DNA from: Chloroflexota bacterium
GTDB taxonomy: Bacteria > Chloroflexota > Limnocylindria > QHBO01
Reading direction: 5' to 3'
Assembly (NCBI GenBank): GCA_013820865.1
Contig: JACDHU010000003.1
Span: 1-21,754 of the forward strand
DNA: 21,754 nt
Of the stretch, positions 6,517 to 14,046 are shown one piece after another. Every line of letters begins with the position of its first letter. Positions within the stretch are counted from its first letter, which is position 1. Under the pieces are notes generated by a model, which was not told where the DNA came from, did not search any database, and was given only the letters and a program-made list of their open reading frames with translations. Made by a program: the position numbers and the translations under genes.

Positions 6517-7890
6517 CTAGCGGTGGTCGGCGTCGGTCGCCGAGCTGAGGCCGGACAGCGGCTCGAGGAGCGGTGGCACCTCGCTCACCCGGCAGGCACC
6601 TGCCAGGCACACGCCGCGCTCGGCGTGTGCTCGGTATTCCTCCGGGAAGCGCTCGAGGGTGGTGAGCATCGGTCCCGGCGCCAGCCGTTCGAGCTTGCAG
6701 AGCGCCGTGTCACTCATCTTCGCCGACAGCTCGCGCAGCAGGGAGAAGTCGTTCGGCCGCGGCGTCGCCGCCAGGATGCGATCCAGCGCCTCCACCAGGC
6801 GCTTCGTCCCGATGCGGCACGGGATGGCCTTGCCGCACGCCTCGCTCGCGCTGTAGTTGAGGAAGAAGCGTGCCGTGTCCACCATGCAGGTCTCGCTGTC
6901 GGTGACGAGCACCGATCCGGATCCGACGATGGCGCCGGCTGCCTCGAGCGACTCGTAGTCGTAGGTCGTGTTGAGCGAGCCGGCATCGAGAGCGCCGCCG
7001 CCCGGGCCGCCGATGAAGAGCGCCTTGGTGGTGCCGGTTCCGCCGCCGGCCATGGCCAGCAGGTCGATGAGCGGCGTGCCGAGCGGAACCTCGATCAGCC
7101 CGGGCTGCGCCACGCGCCCCATCATCGTGACGAGCTTGGTCCCTCGACTTGCCTCGCTGCCGACCGACGCAAAGGCCTCGGCGGAGTGCGCCAGGATCCA
7201 CGCGACATGCGCGAGCGTCTCGGCGTTCTGGACGACCGTCGGGGCATCGTGCAGGCCGCGCGCCGCGGGATACGGTGGCCGGATGGCAGGCATGCCGCGG
7301 TCGCCCGAGAGCGCGTTGACCAGCGCCGATTCCTCGCCGGCAACGTAGGCTCCGGAGCCCTCCCACACGCTGAGCGCGATGCTCGTATCGGTCCCGAGCA
7401 CGAGATAGCCCGCCAGGTGGGCGTCCGTCGCTTCGCGCGCCGCCGTCTGGAGCCGATCGATGGCATCGGTCCAGTCGCGGCGCACGGCGATGATCGCCTC
7501 GCTGGCACCGACCGCGTAGGCGGCGATGAGCAGTCCCTCGACGATGAGGTGCGGATTGCCCTCGGCCAGCGCCCGGTCACCGAGGTCGGTGGGGTCGGCC
7601 GACATGACGTTGGCGATGACGATCTTGCGGTCGCCGGCTGCATCGCGCGCCGCGCGCCACTTGGTGGCGGTCGGAAAGCCCGAGCCCCCGCGCCCGCGCA
7701 GCCCGGCAGCCTCGATCTCGGCGATCACTTCGGAGGGGGCGAGCTTCGTGACCGCCCGCTCCAGCGCGGCATAGCCGCCATGCTCGCGATAGCTGGCGAG
7801 GCTGCTCGGATCGACTCGACCGATCTCGGTCAATAGCCGATGCTCGCCGCCGGGCAGGATCCGAATCTGGGGCGACAGGGCGCCGGCCAT
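6517..7890 (-). CDS. nuoF: NuoF-like 51-kDa subunit with altered FMN/NADH motif and incomplete N3 ligand set
   Basis: 457 residues, homologous to the flavin-bearing NADH-oxidising subunit of complex I. Kept: the FMN loop GLRGRGGSGFPTATKW (63-78), GAYVAGEESALVNALSG (180-196) and SETCMVDTARFFLNY. Changed: the canonical NADEGEPGTFKDR stretch reads NVMSADPTDLGDR (94-106), so the first Asp and Glu become Met and Ser. The N3 cluster motif SCGxCxPC reads ACGKAIPC (351-358), so one cysteine ligand is Ala355; C352, C358 and C398 remain. The codon is a plain GCC, not a near-stop artefact. Two C-terminal cysteines (C428, C433) are present. The start overlaps the upstream stop (TGATG). The fold is clear, but full FMN/N3 function is doubtful. 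I keep the symbol for position and homology. Confidence 0.9.
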   Translation of the reverse strand: MAGALSPQIRILPGGEHRLLTEIGRVDPSSLASYREHGGYAALERAVTKLAPSEVIAEIEAAGLRGRGGSGFPTATKWRAARDAAGDRKIVIANVMSADPTDLGDRALAEGNPHLIVEGLLIAAYAVGASEAIIAVRRDWTDAIDRLQTAAREATDAHLAGYLVLGTDTSIALSVWEGSGAYVAGEESALVNALSGDRGMPAIRPPYPAARGLHDAPTVVQNAETLAHVAWILAHSAEAFASVGSEASRGTKLVTMMGRVAQPGLIEVPLGTPLIDLLAMAGGGTGTTKALFIGGPGGGALDAGSLNTTYDYESLEAAGAIVGSGSVLVTDSETCMVDTARFFLNYSASEACGKAIPCRIGTKRLVEALDRILAATPRPNDFSLLRELSAKMSDTALCKLERLAPGPMLTTLERFPEEYRAHAERGVCLAGACRVSEVPPLLEPLSGLSSATDADHR

Positions 7891-8723
7891 CAGCTGGCTG
7901 TTCCGTGTGCCGTTGCCGCCGCGCGGCGCTCACTGATCAGATGAAGGGCGCCGTCGGTGTCGAGCGGACCGTAGACCAGCGTGTCGATGCGCAGCGCCGG
8001 ACTCAGAGATCCGGAGCCGATGTCGCTGCGCGTCTCGAGCGTGAAGCGCCCATCCGCTGTGGACTCGCCGGCACGAATACCGAGCTCGTCCTCGATGGCC
8101 CGCAGCAGCCGATCGCCACCGGTGAACCGGCAGGAGGCGCAGTCGCAGACCGTGATGGTATGACCGGTCGTGGGCAGGAGGCGGAAGCCACCCAGGCCGG
8201 CGGCGCCGAAGACCTGTGCCCAGTGGATCGTCATCCGGTCGCTGATCCGGCGCAGCGCGCGCTCCGGCAGGTAGCCATAGCGGTTCTCGACCGCGCGGAA
8301 GATCGCGACCAGGGCTTCCGGTCGGCCACCGAAGCCGTCGACCGTCTCGTCGACGAAAGGCGTGTCAATCTCTTCGTCCCAGCGCGCTGCGTTGCGCATC
8401 GGCCGTGCGGCGAGGCCGGCGCGACGATACGCGTTCGGATCCTTGCGCTCGTCGTAGATCTCCGGCATCCCATAGCGAATGCGATTGCCCTGCGAGTCGA
8501 AGCCGCTCATGTCGATGGCCTCGACCGGGCAGACCTGGGCGCACTGGAAGCAGACCTCGCACTTGTGCTCCCCGAACGGGTCGTAGATCAGGTCGAGGCG
8601 GCCGCGCCATCGGTCGGGAATCTCCGGACGCTGCTCCGGGTACTGCCGCGTGACCTTGGGCGCGAAGAAGTTGCGAAAGGTGGTCGCCATGCCCTTGGCG
8701 ATACCGGATCCCGGAAAGGCCAC
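7890..8723 (-). CDS. NuoI (first half)-NuoE fusion with degenerate 2Fe-2S site
   Basis: 277 residues from the GTG at 8723. Residues 1-70 match the N-terminal half of NuoI (IAKGMATTFRNFF, VTRQYPEQRPEIP) and carry one 4Fe-4S motif, C55, C58, C61 and C65 followed by Pro. The second NuoI motif is absent, and residues 71-130 have no cysteine. Residues about 135-265 match NuoE (ALVAIFRAVENRYGYLPERA, then VCDCASC with C193 and C198). The second cysteine pair of the NuoE cluster (canonical ClGaC) is replaced: D234 and G238 stand in their places in TRSDIGSGSLSPAL. AAGGAG (8736-8731) is seven bases before GTG and fixes the start. The later in-frame ATG at 8690 would remove conserved NuoI residues. The gene lies between nuoH and nuoF and overlaps nuoF by one base. 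Confidence 0.88.
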   Translation of the reverse strand: MAFPGSGIAKGMATTFRNFFAPKVTRQYPEQRPEIPDRWRGRLDLIYDPFGEHKCEVCFQCAQVCPVEAIDMSGFDSQGNRIRYGMPEIYDERKDPNAYRRAGLAARPMRNAARWDEEIDTPFVDETVDGFGGRPEALVAIFRAVENRYGYLPERALRRISDRMTIHWAQVFGAAGLGGFRLLPTTGHTITVCDCASCRFTGGDRLLRAIEDELGIRAGESTADGRFTLETRSDIGSGSLSPALRIDTLVYGPLDTDGALHLISERRAAATAHGTAS

Positions 8724-8730
8724 TATCGAA

Positions 8731-8736
8731 CTCCTT
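8731..8736 (-). promoter_or_regulatory. Ribosome binding site deciding the GTG start of the NuoI-NuoE fusion
   Basis: AAGGAG on the minus strand, seven bases before GTG at 8723. It excludes the much longer open frame that reaches back into nuoH, and favours GTG over the ATG at 8690. Confidence 0.75.
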
Positions 8737-8754
8737 CGCAGCGGTCGAATCGGC

Positions 8755-9765
8755 TCATAGTTCGAACACCACCACCGCGATGGCGGTGACGAACAGGTTG
8801 ACGAGGGCGAGCGGCAGGAGCACCTTCCAGGCCATGCCCATGAGCTGGTCGACGCGGACGCGCGGCAGGGTGGCACGCAGCCAGACCGCGATGAACACGA
8901 AGATGTACGTCTTGAGGAAGAACCAGAAGATGCCGTACAGGGTGCCGGCGAAGCCGCCCAGTTGCGCCGGGAACGGCCACGGCGCCAGCCAGCCACCGAA
9001 GAACAGGCTGACCAGGATGCCGCTCATGATGAACAGCGCGACGTACTCGGCGAAGAAGAAGAAGCCGAATCGCATGCCGGAGTACTCCGTGAACGGACCG
9101 GCGACGAGCTCGGAGTCGGCCTCGACCATGTCGAACGGTGTGCGGTTCACCTCGGCCAGCGAGCTGATGTAGAAGATCCCCAGGCCGATCGGCTGCCAGA
9201 TCAGCAGCCATCCGTGCTGGCGCTGCCACTCGATGATCTCGCTGAAGCTCAGCGTCCCGGCCAGGACCACCGCTCCGACGATCGATAGCGTGAGCGGGAT
9301 CTCGTAGCTCACCATCTGGGCCGCGCTGCGCAGGCCGCCGAGGAGCGAGTATTTGTTGTAGCTGGCCCAACCTGCGACCAGCAGGCCGACCACTGAGAGT
9401 CCCAGGACGGCGAAGAAGTAGACGACCCCGATGTTGAAGTCGGCGGCAATCGCGCCGGGCGCGAACGGGATGACGAGCATGCTCATGGCGGCCGCCATGT
9501 ACACCATCCACGGCGCGAGCGTGAAGGTGGGGGGATCGGCCTGGTCGGGGATCGTGTCCTCCTTGGCGAGCACCTTGAAGCCATGGATCGTGCTCTGGAA
9601 CATGCCGCCGGGGCCGACTCGGTTCGGGCCCAGCCGCAGGTTCATGCTGGCGATCACCTTGAGCTCCATCTGGATGATGATGAAGGCGGTCGGAATGGTG
9701 AGCACCAGCAGGAGCGTGGTGGCCAGCAGGAATCGGCCGATGCCGAGAAGCAGCTCCCAATCCAT
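8755..9765 (-). CDS. nuoH: NADH-quinone oxidoreductase subunit H (NuoH)
   Basis: Membrane subunit forming the quinone chamber with NuoB and NuoD, 336 residues, a normal length. Conserved regions are MNLRLGPNRVGPGGM in the first loop, SYEIPLTLSIVGAVV, and the acidic loop AEVNRTPFDMVEADSELVAG followed by FTEYSGMRFGFFFFAEY, which links the quinone site to the proton path. About eight hydrophobic helices are visible. The ATG lies 29 bases after the nuoD stop. The fusion gene follows after 31 bases. The quinone-side residues look intact, so the coupling site of the complex is preserved even though the electron-input subunits are rearranged. Confidence 0.96.
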   Translation of the reverse strand: MDWELLLGIGRFLLATTLLLVLTIPTAFIIIQMELKVIASMNLRLGPNRVGPGGMFQSTIHGFKVLAKEDTIPDQADPPTFTLAPWMVYMAAAMSMLVIPFAPGAIAADFNIGVVYFFAVLGLSVVGLLVAGWASYNKYSLLGGLRSAAQMVSYEIPLTLSIVGAVVLAGTLSFSEIIEWQRQHGWLLIWQPIGLGIFYISSLAEVNRTPFDMVEADSELVAGPFTEYSGMRFGFFFFAEYVALFIMSGILVSLFFGGWLAPWPFPAQLGGFAGTLYGIFWFFLKTYIFVFIAVWLRATLPRVRVDQLMGMAWKVLLPLALVNLFVTAIAVVVFEL

Positions 9766-9794
9766 CGCTAGGAATCCATCTCTGGGTCCACCGG

Positions 9795-11078
9795 CTACTT
9801 GTCCACGCCGCCCATGACCGGGTCGAAGCTCGCCATGACCGCCATGGTATCGGCAACCAGTCGGCCGGGCATGAGCTTCGGGATGGCCTGGAGGCTGATG
9901 AAGCTGGGGTCGCGCATGCGGAACCGATACGGATTCGGCCCACCGTCGCTGATGGAGTACACGCTGTACAGGCCGCGCGGCGACTCGATGGCGGCGTAGG
10001 CGCGTCCGGGGCGGGGCCGGATGATGCCAGGCACCTGGGCCTGCACCGGTCCGTGAGGCATCTTGTCGATGATCTGGTCGATGAGGTGGATGCTCTGCTT
10101 GATCTCCGCTATGCGCTGGAGGTAGCGCGCGTACGAGTCACCCGCTTCCTGGGTGATGACATCGAACTCGAGCTCGTTGTAGATGGAGTACGGGTGGGCT
10201 TTGCGCACGTCGAACGGCACGCCGCTGGCCCGGAGGTTGGGACCGGTCACGCCGAGGGCGATCGCGTCGCGCCCGGTCAGTGTCCCCATGTTCATGGTGC
10301 GTGCGCGGAAGATCTCGTTGTCGGTGATCATCCGCTCGTTCATCTCGATGTTCTTCAACACGTTGCCGCGCCAGGTTCCCAGGCGGCTGAGGAACTCGTC
10401 GTTGGTGTCGAAGTTCACGCCACCGACGCGGAAGAAGTTGAACAGCATGCGCTGGCCGCTGATGCTGCTCAGAAGATCCACGATCTCGTCGCGGTTGATG
10501 AACGCGTACAGGATGGGCGTGATGCCGCCCATGTCGAGCGCCAGGAAGCCCATCATCAGGCCGTGGCTGAAGATGCGGTTCAGCTCCACCACCAGGGCGC
10601 GGATGTACTCGGCCCGCTTCGGCGGCTCAACCCCGTACAGCTTCTCGAACGCGATGGCCGGTGCATGCTCGTTGTGCATGGTTGATAGGTAGTCCATCGG
10701 GTCGACGTAGGTGAGCACGGTCGTGTAGGTCGCGTTCTCGCACAGCTTCTCGATGCCGCGATGGAGGTAGCCGAGCACCGGGTCGACGTCGACCACGATC
10801 TCGCCGCGGACCTTGACGACCAGCCGCATGACCCCGTGGGTGGAAGGATGCTGCGGCCCCATGTTCACGAGCATCTCGCCCTCTTCGAGGCTGTACACCT
10901 CGCGCTCGCGATCGGTCTGGGGTGGCCGATCCGGGATCCCCACCTGGTCGAAGCCGGCGTACTCGCCACCGGTGGCGCGCGCCGGGACCAGGCCGGCTGC
11001 ACCTCGCAGGCGCGCCTCCTCCAGCCGATCCAGCTCGATCGGGTCGGGGATCCGAGTCTCGGGATCGATCTTCGTCAT
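9795..11078 (-). CDS. nuoD: NADH-quinone oxidoreductase subunit D (NuoD)
   Basis: 49-kDa subunit lining the quinone-reduction site next to cluster N2, 427 residues. It shows NMGPQHPSTHGVMRL (about 72-86) with the quinone-site His, GYLHRGIEKL, the VDPMDYLS segment with the conserved Tyr (usually DRMDY; Arg is Pro here), and the FRVGGVNFD region. About 65 extra polar residues precede the first conserved block, compared with short family members. The start overlaps the nuoC stop by four bases (ATGA), indicating coupled translation. The nuoH start follows after 29 bases. Confidence 0.95.
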   Translation of the reverse strand: MTKIDPETRIPDPIELDRLEEARLRGAAGLVPARATGGEYAGFDQVGIPDRPPQTDREREVYSLEEGEMLVNMGPQHPSTHGVMRLVVKVRGEIVVDVDPVLGYLHRGIEKLCENATYTTVLTYVDPMDYLSTMHNEHAPAIAFEKLYGVEPPKRAEYIRALVVELNRIFSHGLMMGFLALDMGGITPILYAFINRDEIVDLLSSISGQRMLFNFFRVGGVNFDTNDEFLSRLGTWRGNVLKNIEMNERMITDNEIFRARTMNMGTLTGRDAIALGVTGPNLRASGVPFDVRKAHPYSIYNELEFDVITQEAGDSYARYLQRIAEIKQSIHLIDQIIDKMPHGPVQAQVPGIIRPRPGRAYAAIESPRGLYSVYSISDGGPNPYRFRMRDPSFISLQAIPKLMPGRLVADTMAVMASFDPVMGGVDK

Positions 11079-11716
11079 CGCGGGCGGCTCTTGTCGGCCA
11101 GCGTCTCGCCGCCCTCGACGCCTTCGGCGGGCGCGTCGTCTCGTTCGGACGATGGCGGGAAGGTGACAGCGGGAGCCTCGTTGAATCGGGTCAGGTCCCA
11201 GGTCTCGGGGCGCTCCAGCGGGTTCACGCCAGCGGCCGGCGAGTCGGCGGCGTCGTCGGGCAGAACGAAGTCGCGCCGCTGCGGGAACGATCGGTAATCG
11301 GGCGACATGTAAATGCGGCGCAGGTCACGGTTACCGTCGAAGATGATGCCCATCATGTCGAACATCTCGCGCTCGTGAAACATCGCTCCTTCCCACAGGC
11401 CGGTGACCGTGGGGACGCGCGGGTTGGCACGATCGACGCGGGCACGGACGCGGAGCCATGCCGGATGCTTCCAGCTGAACAGGTGGTAGACCACCTCGAA
11501 GTGGGCATCGGTGCCGTAGTCCACCGCGGCCGCATCGGCGAGCATGAAGAACTCGAGGTCCGGATCGTCGCGCAGGGTGGTGAGGACCTCGACGTTGCGC
11601 GCACCATCAACCGTGAACTCGACGGTGTCCTCGTCGGTCCAGAGGTTCCCGAGGTTGTAACCCAGGCGCTCGGTCAGGGTACGGACGAGCGCGCCGGCGG
11701 CGACTGGCGTGCTCAG
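11075..11716 (-). CDS. nuoC: NADH-quinone oxidoreductase subunit C (NuoC), proposed CTG start
   Basis: 30-kDa subunit of the hydrophilic arm, 213 residues. The family core is clear: FEVVYHLFSWKHPAWLRVRA, LWEGAMFHEREMFDMMGIIF, then RRIYMSPDYRSFPQRRDFVL. The frame is open far upstream, but that part lies inside nuoB and is not NuoC-like. No in-frame ATG, GTG or TTG exists between the nuoB stop and the conserved core. A CTG at 11716-11714 shares bases with the nuoB stop (CTGA) and has AAGGAG seven bases upstream. I therefore place the start at CTG. The C-terminal 45 residues are acidic and Pro/Ala-rich, probably disordered. The stop overlaps the nuoD ATG by four bases. Confidence 0.9.
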   Translation of the reverse strand: MSTPVAAGALVRTLTERLGYNLGNLWTDEDTVEFTVDGARNVEVLTTLRDDPDLEFFMLADAAAVDYGTDAHFEVVYHLFSWKHPAWLRVRARVDRANPRVPTVTGLWEGAMFHEREMFDMMGIIFDGNRDLRRIYMSPDYRSFPQRRDFVLPDDAADSPAAGVNPLERPETWDLTRFNEAPAVTFPPSSERDDAPAEGVEGGETLADKSRPR

Positions 11717-12369
11717 CGCACGTCTCCTTCCCAGCGCGTGCGTTGCGGGCCGCGGTCGACGTAGGTGCGCCACTGTCCGCGACGCTCCTTGACCAGTTCG
11801 TGCAGCTTCATCATCCCGTAGATCAAGCCCTCGGGCCGCGGCGGGCAGCCCGGGACGTACACGTCGACCGGCATGACGCGGTCCACGCCCTGGACGACGC
11901 TGTACGAGCGCTTGAAGCGTCCGCCCGACGTGGTGCAGGTGCCCATGGCGACGCACCATTTCGGCTCCGGCATCTGCTCCCACAACCGGACCAGCGGTCC
12001 GGCCATCTTCGTCGTCAACGTTCCCGCCACGATCAGCACGTCCGCCTGTCGCGGGCTGGCGCGGAAGGGAAACATGCCGAATCGGTCGATGTCGTTCACG
12101 CTCGTGGCGGTGCTCATCATCTCGATGGCGCAGCAGCTCAGCCCCGACAAGAGCGGCCAGAGCGAGTTGGCCCGGATGAGATCGAGGATGTAATCGGCCT
12201 TTGTCGGGATCACCTCGAGCAGGCCGTGGAAGCCGCCCTGCGGGTGTTCCTCCATGTCGAACTGCCGGAGAAGGTCGTCGTCGCCGGCGGAGTCCGGAAT
12301 GATGATCGGGCCATCGCGGTTGGGCGGTATCGGCGCAGGAAGGTTAGTGGTCGGTTGGTCTACTGCCAT
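11713..12369 (-). CDS. nuoB: NADH-quinone oxidoreductase subunit B (NuoB)
   Basis: Carrier of terminal cluster N2, which hands electrons to quinone; 218 residues from ATG 12369. The N2 cysteines are all present: the adjacent pair in SGLSCCAIEMMSTA, one in CVAMGTCTTSGGRF (canonical GxCxxSGG), and one in VDVYVPGCPPRPEGLIYGMM. A 60-residue Asp/Pro-rich N-terminus precedes the core. The frame stays open upstream into nuoA, but the MAVDQPTTNLPAP start is preferred because GGGGG lies eight bases upstream and the ATG overlaps the nuoA stop (ATGGCAGTAG). The intact N2 site implies that electron delivery to quinone still works. Confidence 0.96.
   Translation of the reverse strand: MAVDQPTTNLPAPIPPNRDGPIIIPDSAGDDDLLRQFDMEEHPQGGFHGLLEVIPTKADYILDLIRANSLWPLLSGLSCCAIEMMSTATSVNDIDRFGMFPFRASPRQADVLIVAGTLTTKMAGPLVRLWEQMPEPKWCVAMGTCTTSGGRFKRSYSVVQGVDRVMPVDVYVPGCPPRPEGLIYGMMKLHELVKERRGQWRTYVDRGPQRTRWEGDVR
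11724..11729 (-). promoter_or_regulatory. Ribosome binding site deciding the nuoC CTG start
   Basis: AAGGAG on the minus strand, within the last codons of nuoB and seven bases before CTG at 11716. The ideal sequence and spacing are the main evidence for a CTG start. Confidence 0.65.
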
Positions 12370-12719
12370 CGCAGGTCCCCCTTCTTCCACGCGTACAGCT
12401 CGCCGAACATCAGGATCGTCAGGAAGATGCCGATCAGGATGATCCCCTGGAACTCGATGGCCCGCACGGTGATCGCCCATAGGTACACGAAGATGATCTC
12501 GACGTCGAAGGCCACGAACAGCAGGGCGTAGAGGTAGAAGGCCAGCCCGAATCGACTCCAGGTATCGCCGATCGTGTCGATCCCGCACTCATACGGCAGG
12601 CCCTTCTGCGGGCGCTTTCGCCGATGCGTGATGAGCCAGCTGAACAGGATCGTGCCGAAGACGAAAATCGTCGCGGCGATGGCGAATCCGATGACGTAGA
12701 TCAGGCCGGTGTGATCCAT
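12360..12719 (-). CDS. nuoA: NADH-quinone oxidoreductase subunit A (NuoA)
   Basis: Three-helix membrane subunit, 119 residues from the ATG at 12719, the normal size. It carries the family signature LPYECGID, then AFYLYALLFVAFDVEIIFVY and LWAITVRAIEF (canonical FDvE..fl.PWA; Pro is Leu here). Longer starts at 12770 or 12725 are possible but would add residues absent from the family. GGAG sits five bases before the chosen ATG. It is the first gene of the nuo cluster; the preceding 190 bases hold a -10-like element and a hairpin. The stop overlaps nuoB by ten bases. Confidence 0.94.
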   Translation of the reverse strand: MDHTGLIYVIGFAIAATIFVFGTILFSWLITHRRKRPQKGLPYECGIDTIGDTWSRFGLAFYLYALLFVAFDVEIIFVYLWAITVRAIEFQGIILIGIFLTILMFGELYAWKKGDLRWQ

Positions 12720-12792
12720 CTCCACTCCGGTTGCACGCGCGGTGGTGGCGTCGGGCACGCGGCTCGACAACTCGAATGTTCGGTCAGGCAGC

Positions 12793-12811
12793 CGCGCCCG
12801 TTCCGGGCACG
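12793..12811 (-). promoter_or_regulatory. Hairpin in the nuoA 5' leader
   Basis: On the minus strand CGTGCCCG GAA CGGGCGCG forms an eight-pair stem, including one G-T pair, with a GAA triloop. It starts roughly 10 bases after the predicted transcription start from the TAGACT element. Similar hairpins follow the -10-like elements of nuoJ and pdxS. Confidence 0.45.
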
Positions 12812-12827
12812 AATTGCTGCGCGGTCC

Positions 12828-12840
12828 AGTCTAGCAGGGG
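12828..12840 (-). promoter_or_regulatory. Promoter-like site for nuoABCDH-IE-F-G*
   Basis: On the minus strand CCCCTGC is followed by TAGACT (12833-12828). TGC directly before the hexamer gives an extended -10 pattern. No good -35 is seen. The site lies about 110 bases upstream of the nuoA ATG, in the only gap ahead of the cluster. Confidence 0.45.
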
Positions 12841-12909
12841 AGCCCGTGAGCGTGGTCTCCTGCGGCCAGCGGGTGACTGGCAGGCTCGGGGCCGTCGAAT
12901 GGGTCACCG

Positions 12910-14046
12910 CTACCGGCCCTGCCAGGCGGCCGCCACGATCAGCCGCAGACCGTCGCTGATGAGGGCGTGGCCGCCGAACAGAAACGGAACCGGCGCCTCC
13001 GCCGCAGCGGCCGTCAGCTCCCGCAGCCATGGCGTGGACACGCGAGAATGATCTCCGAAGTCGGACGCGAACCGCTCTTCCTCAGGTGGCCAGGCCGATG
13101 CATCCGAGGAGCCGGCCGCCGCCGCCATGAGCACGCGCGTGTCGAACACGACGGCGTCGCCGAGGCGCGACAGCTCAGCAACCAGCTCGGCCGGTGAGGA
13201 CCGGGACATCAGGGCAGCCAGGATCGAACGTGGCGGACCGTCACCCCGCGCCGACCGCATGCCGCGCTCCTCGACGAAACATCGGACCCGGCAGGCGGTC
13301 TCGGTCTCGAGGAATGCGCTCGTGGCACCCGGGACACGACCGGCGATCACCAGCTCGCCACCGCGATCGCGCACGACTTCGCCCACTCGCTCAAGGTGCG
13401 GCACCTCCAGCGGTCGGTCGCCGGGCAGCCGCGCCATCTCGAGATAGCCGCGCATCGACGAGTCAAGCGTCCGCAGCCCGGGCAGCCGGGTGGCCAACCG
13501 AAGGAGCGCGAGGTCGAGCGTGGTGTCGACGTCGAAGCGCGCCCAGAGAGCCGATCCCAGGTCACGCCACGCGAAGCCCGCTTCGGACAGGCGGCGCGGA
13601 GCGGCGTTATCGGTCTCGCATTGCTCAAGTACGGAGAGGGCAGCCTCCAGGTCGCCTGCGACCACGAACGCATCGGCGCTGAACCGGCTGTTTGCGACGA
13701 CCTCGCCGGGGATCGGCGACAGGAGGTCGTCGAGCGCGTCGTCCGCAAGCAACGGCATGGCTCCGCCTCCCGCGTAGCCGATGGTGTCGACGGCGCCGGA
13801 AGACTCGTCCAGGGCGCGGCGCGCACCCCTGACGAACCAGCGTCCCCAGTGAAAGTTCTCGGACGCCACCGACGGCAGCGCAACCACGGCGCATCCCAGG
13901 CGACCAAGGCGGCGAGAAAGGTCGGCCGCCAGGACTCGCTGGCCATCGGCGGCGATGGCGGCGTGGGACCCGAACGGCTGGCCATCGGCGGCGGTCGTGA
14001 CGAGGATGAGCGGAGCGGGCCGCTCAGGCAAGAGCGCTGACCGCAT
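12910..14046 (-). CDS. Unrecognised protein, about 378 residues
   Basis: I do not recognise this family. The frame is clearly coding: it is long, has GC-rich third positions, and is packed against its neighbours. The protein is soluble with no signal peptide or membrane helix. It opens with a beta-strand-like LILVTTAADGQPFGSHAAIA and continues with an alternating alpha/beta pattern (CAVVALPS, then TIGYAGGGAMPLLADDALDD). This weakly recalls nucleotidyltransferase (GT-A) folds, but the usual GG...R.G motif is missing, so no function is assigned. The second half contains VGEVVRDRGGELVIAGRVPG and many Arg/Glu. Starts at 14076, 14046 or TTG 14031 are all possible; I use 14046, which overlaps the upstream gene by 23 bases. 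It is probably co-transcribed with the DinB-like and c-di-AMP receptor genes. Confidence 0.7.
   Translation of the reverse strand: MRSALLPERPAPLILVTTAADGQPFGSHAAIAADGQRVLAADLSRRLGRLGCAVVALPSVASENFHWGRWFVRGARRALDESSGAVDTIGYAGGGAMPLLADDALDDLLSPIPGEVVANSRFSADAFVVAGDLEAALSVLEQCETDNAAPRRLSEAGFAWRDLGSALWARFDVDTTLDLALLRLATRLPGLRTLDSSMRGYLEMARLPGDRPLEVPHLERVGEVVRDRGGELVIAGRVPGATSAFLETETACRVRCFVEERGMRSARGDGPPRSILAALMSRSSPAELVAELSRLGDAVVFDTRVLMAAAAGSSDASAWPPEEERFASDFGDHSRVSTPWLRELTAAAAEAPVPFLFGGHALISDGLRLIVAAAWQGR

Noticed and set aside
4985..6520. 511-codon plus-strand frame opposite the NuoG-like gene
   Set aside because: Antisense to a protein with clear cofactor motifs; no motif of its own.
6523..7836. 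437-codon plus-strand frame opposite nuoF
   Set aside because: Same reason: no family signal, and nuoF is clearly the real gene.
8724..8996. N-terminal extension of the NuoI-NuoE fusion into nuoH
   Set aside because: The extra residues are a Ser/Arg/Cys-rich shadow of nuoH. AAGGAG before GTG 8723 sets the start.
12877..12925. CTGGCAGG/CCTGCCAG inverted repeat around the stop of the unrecognised gene, as a terminator
   Set aside because: The loop is 33 bases, half lies in coding sequence, and no T-run follows.
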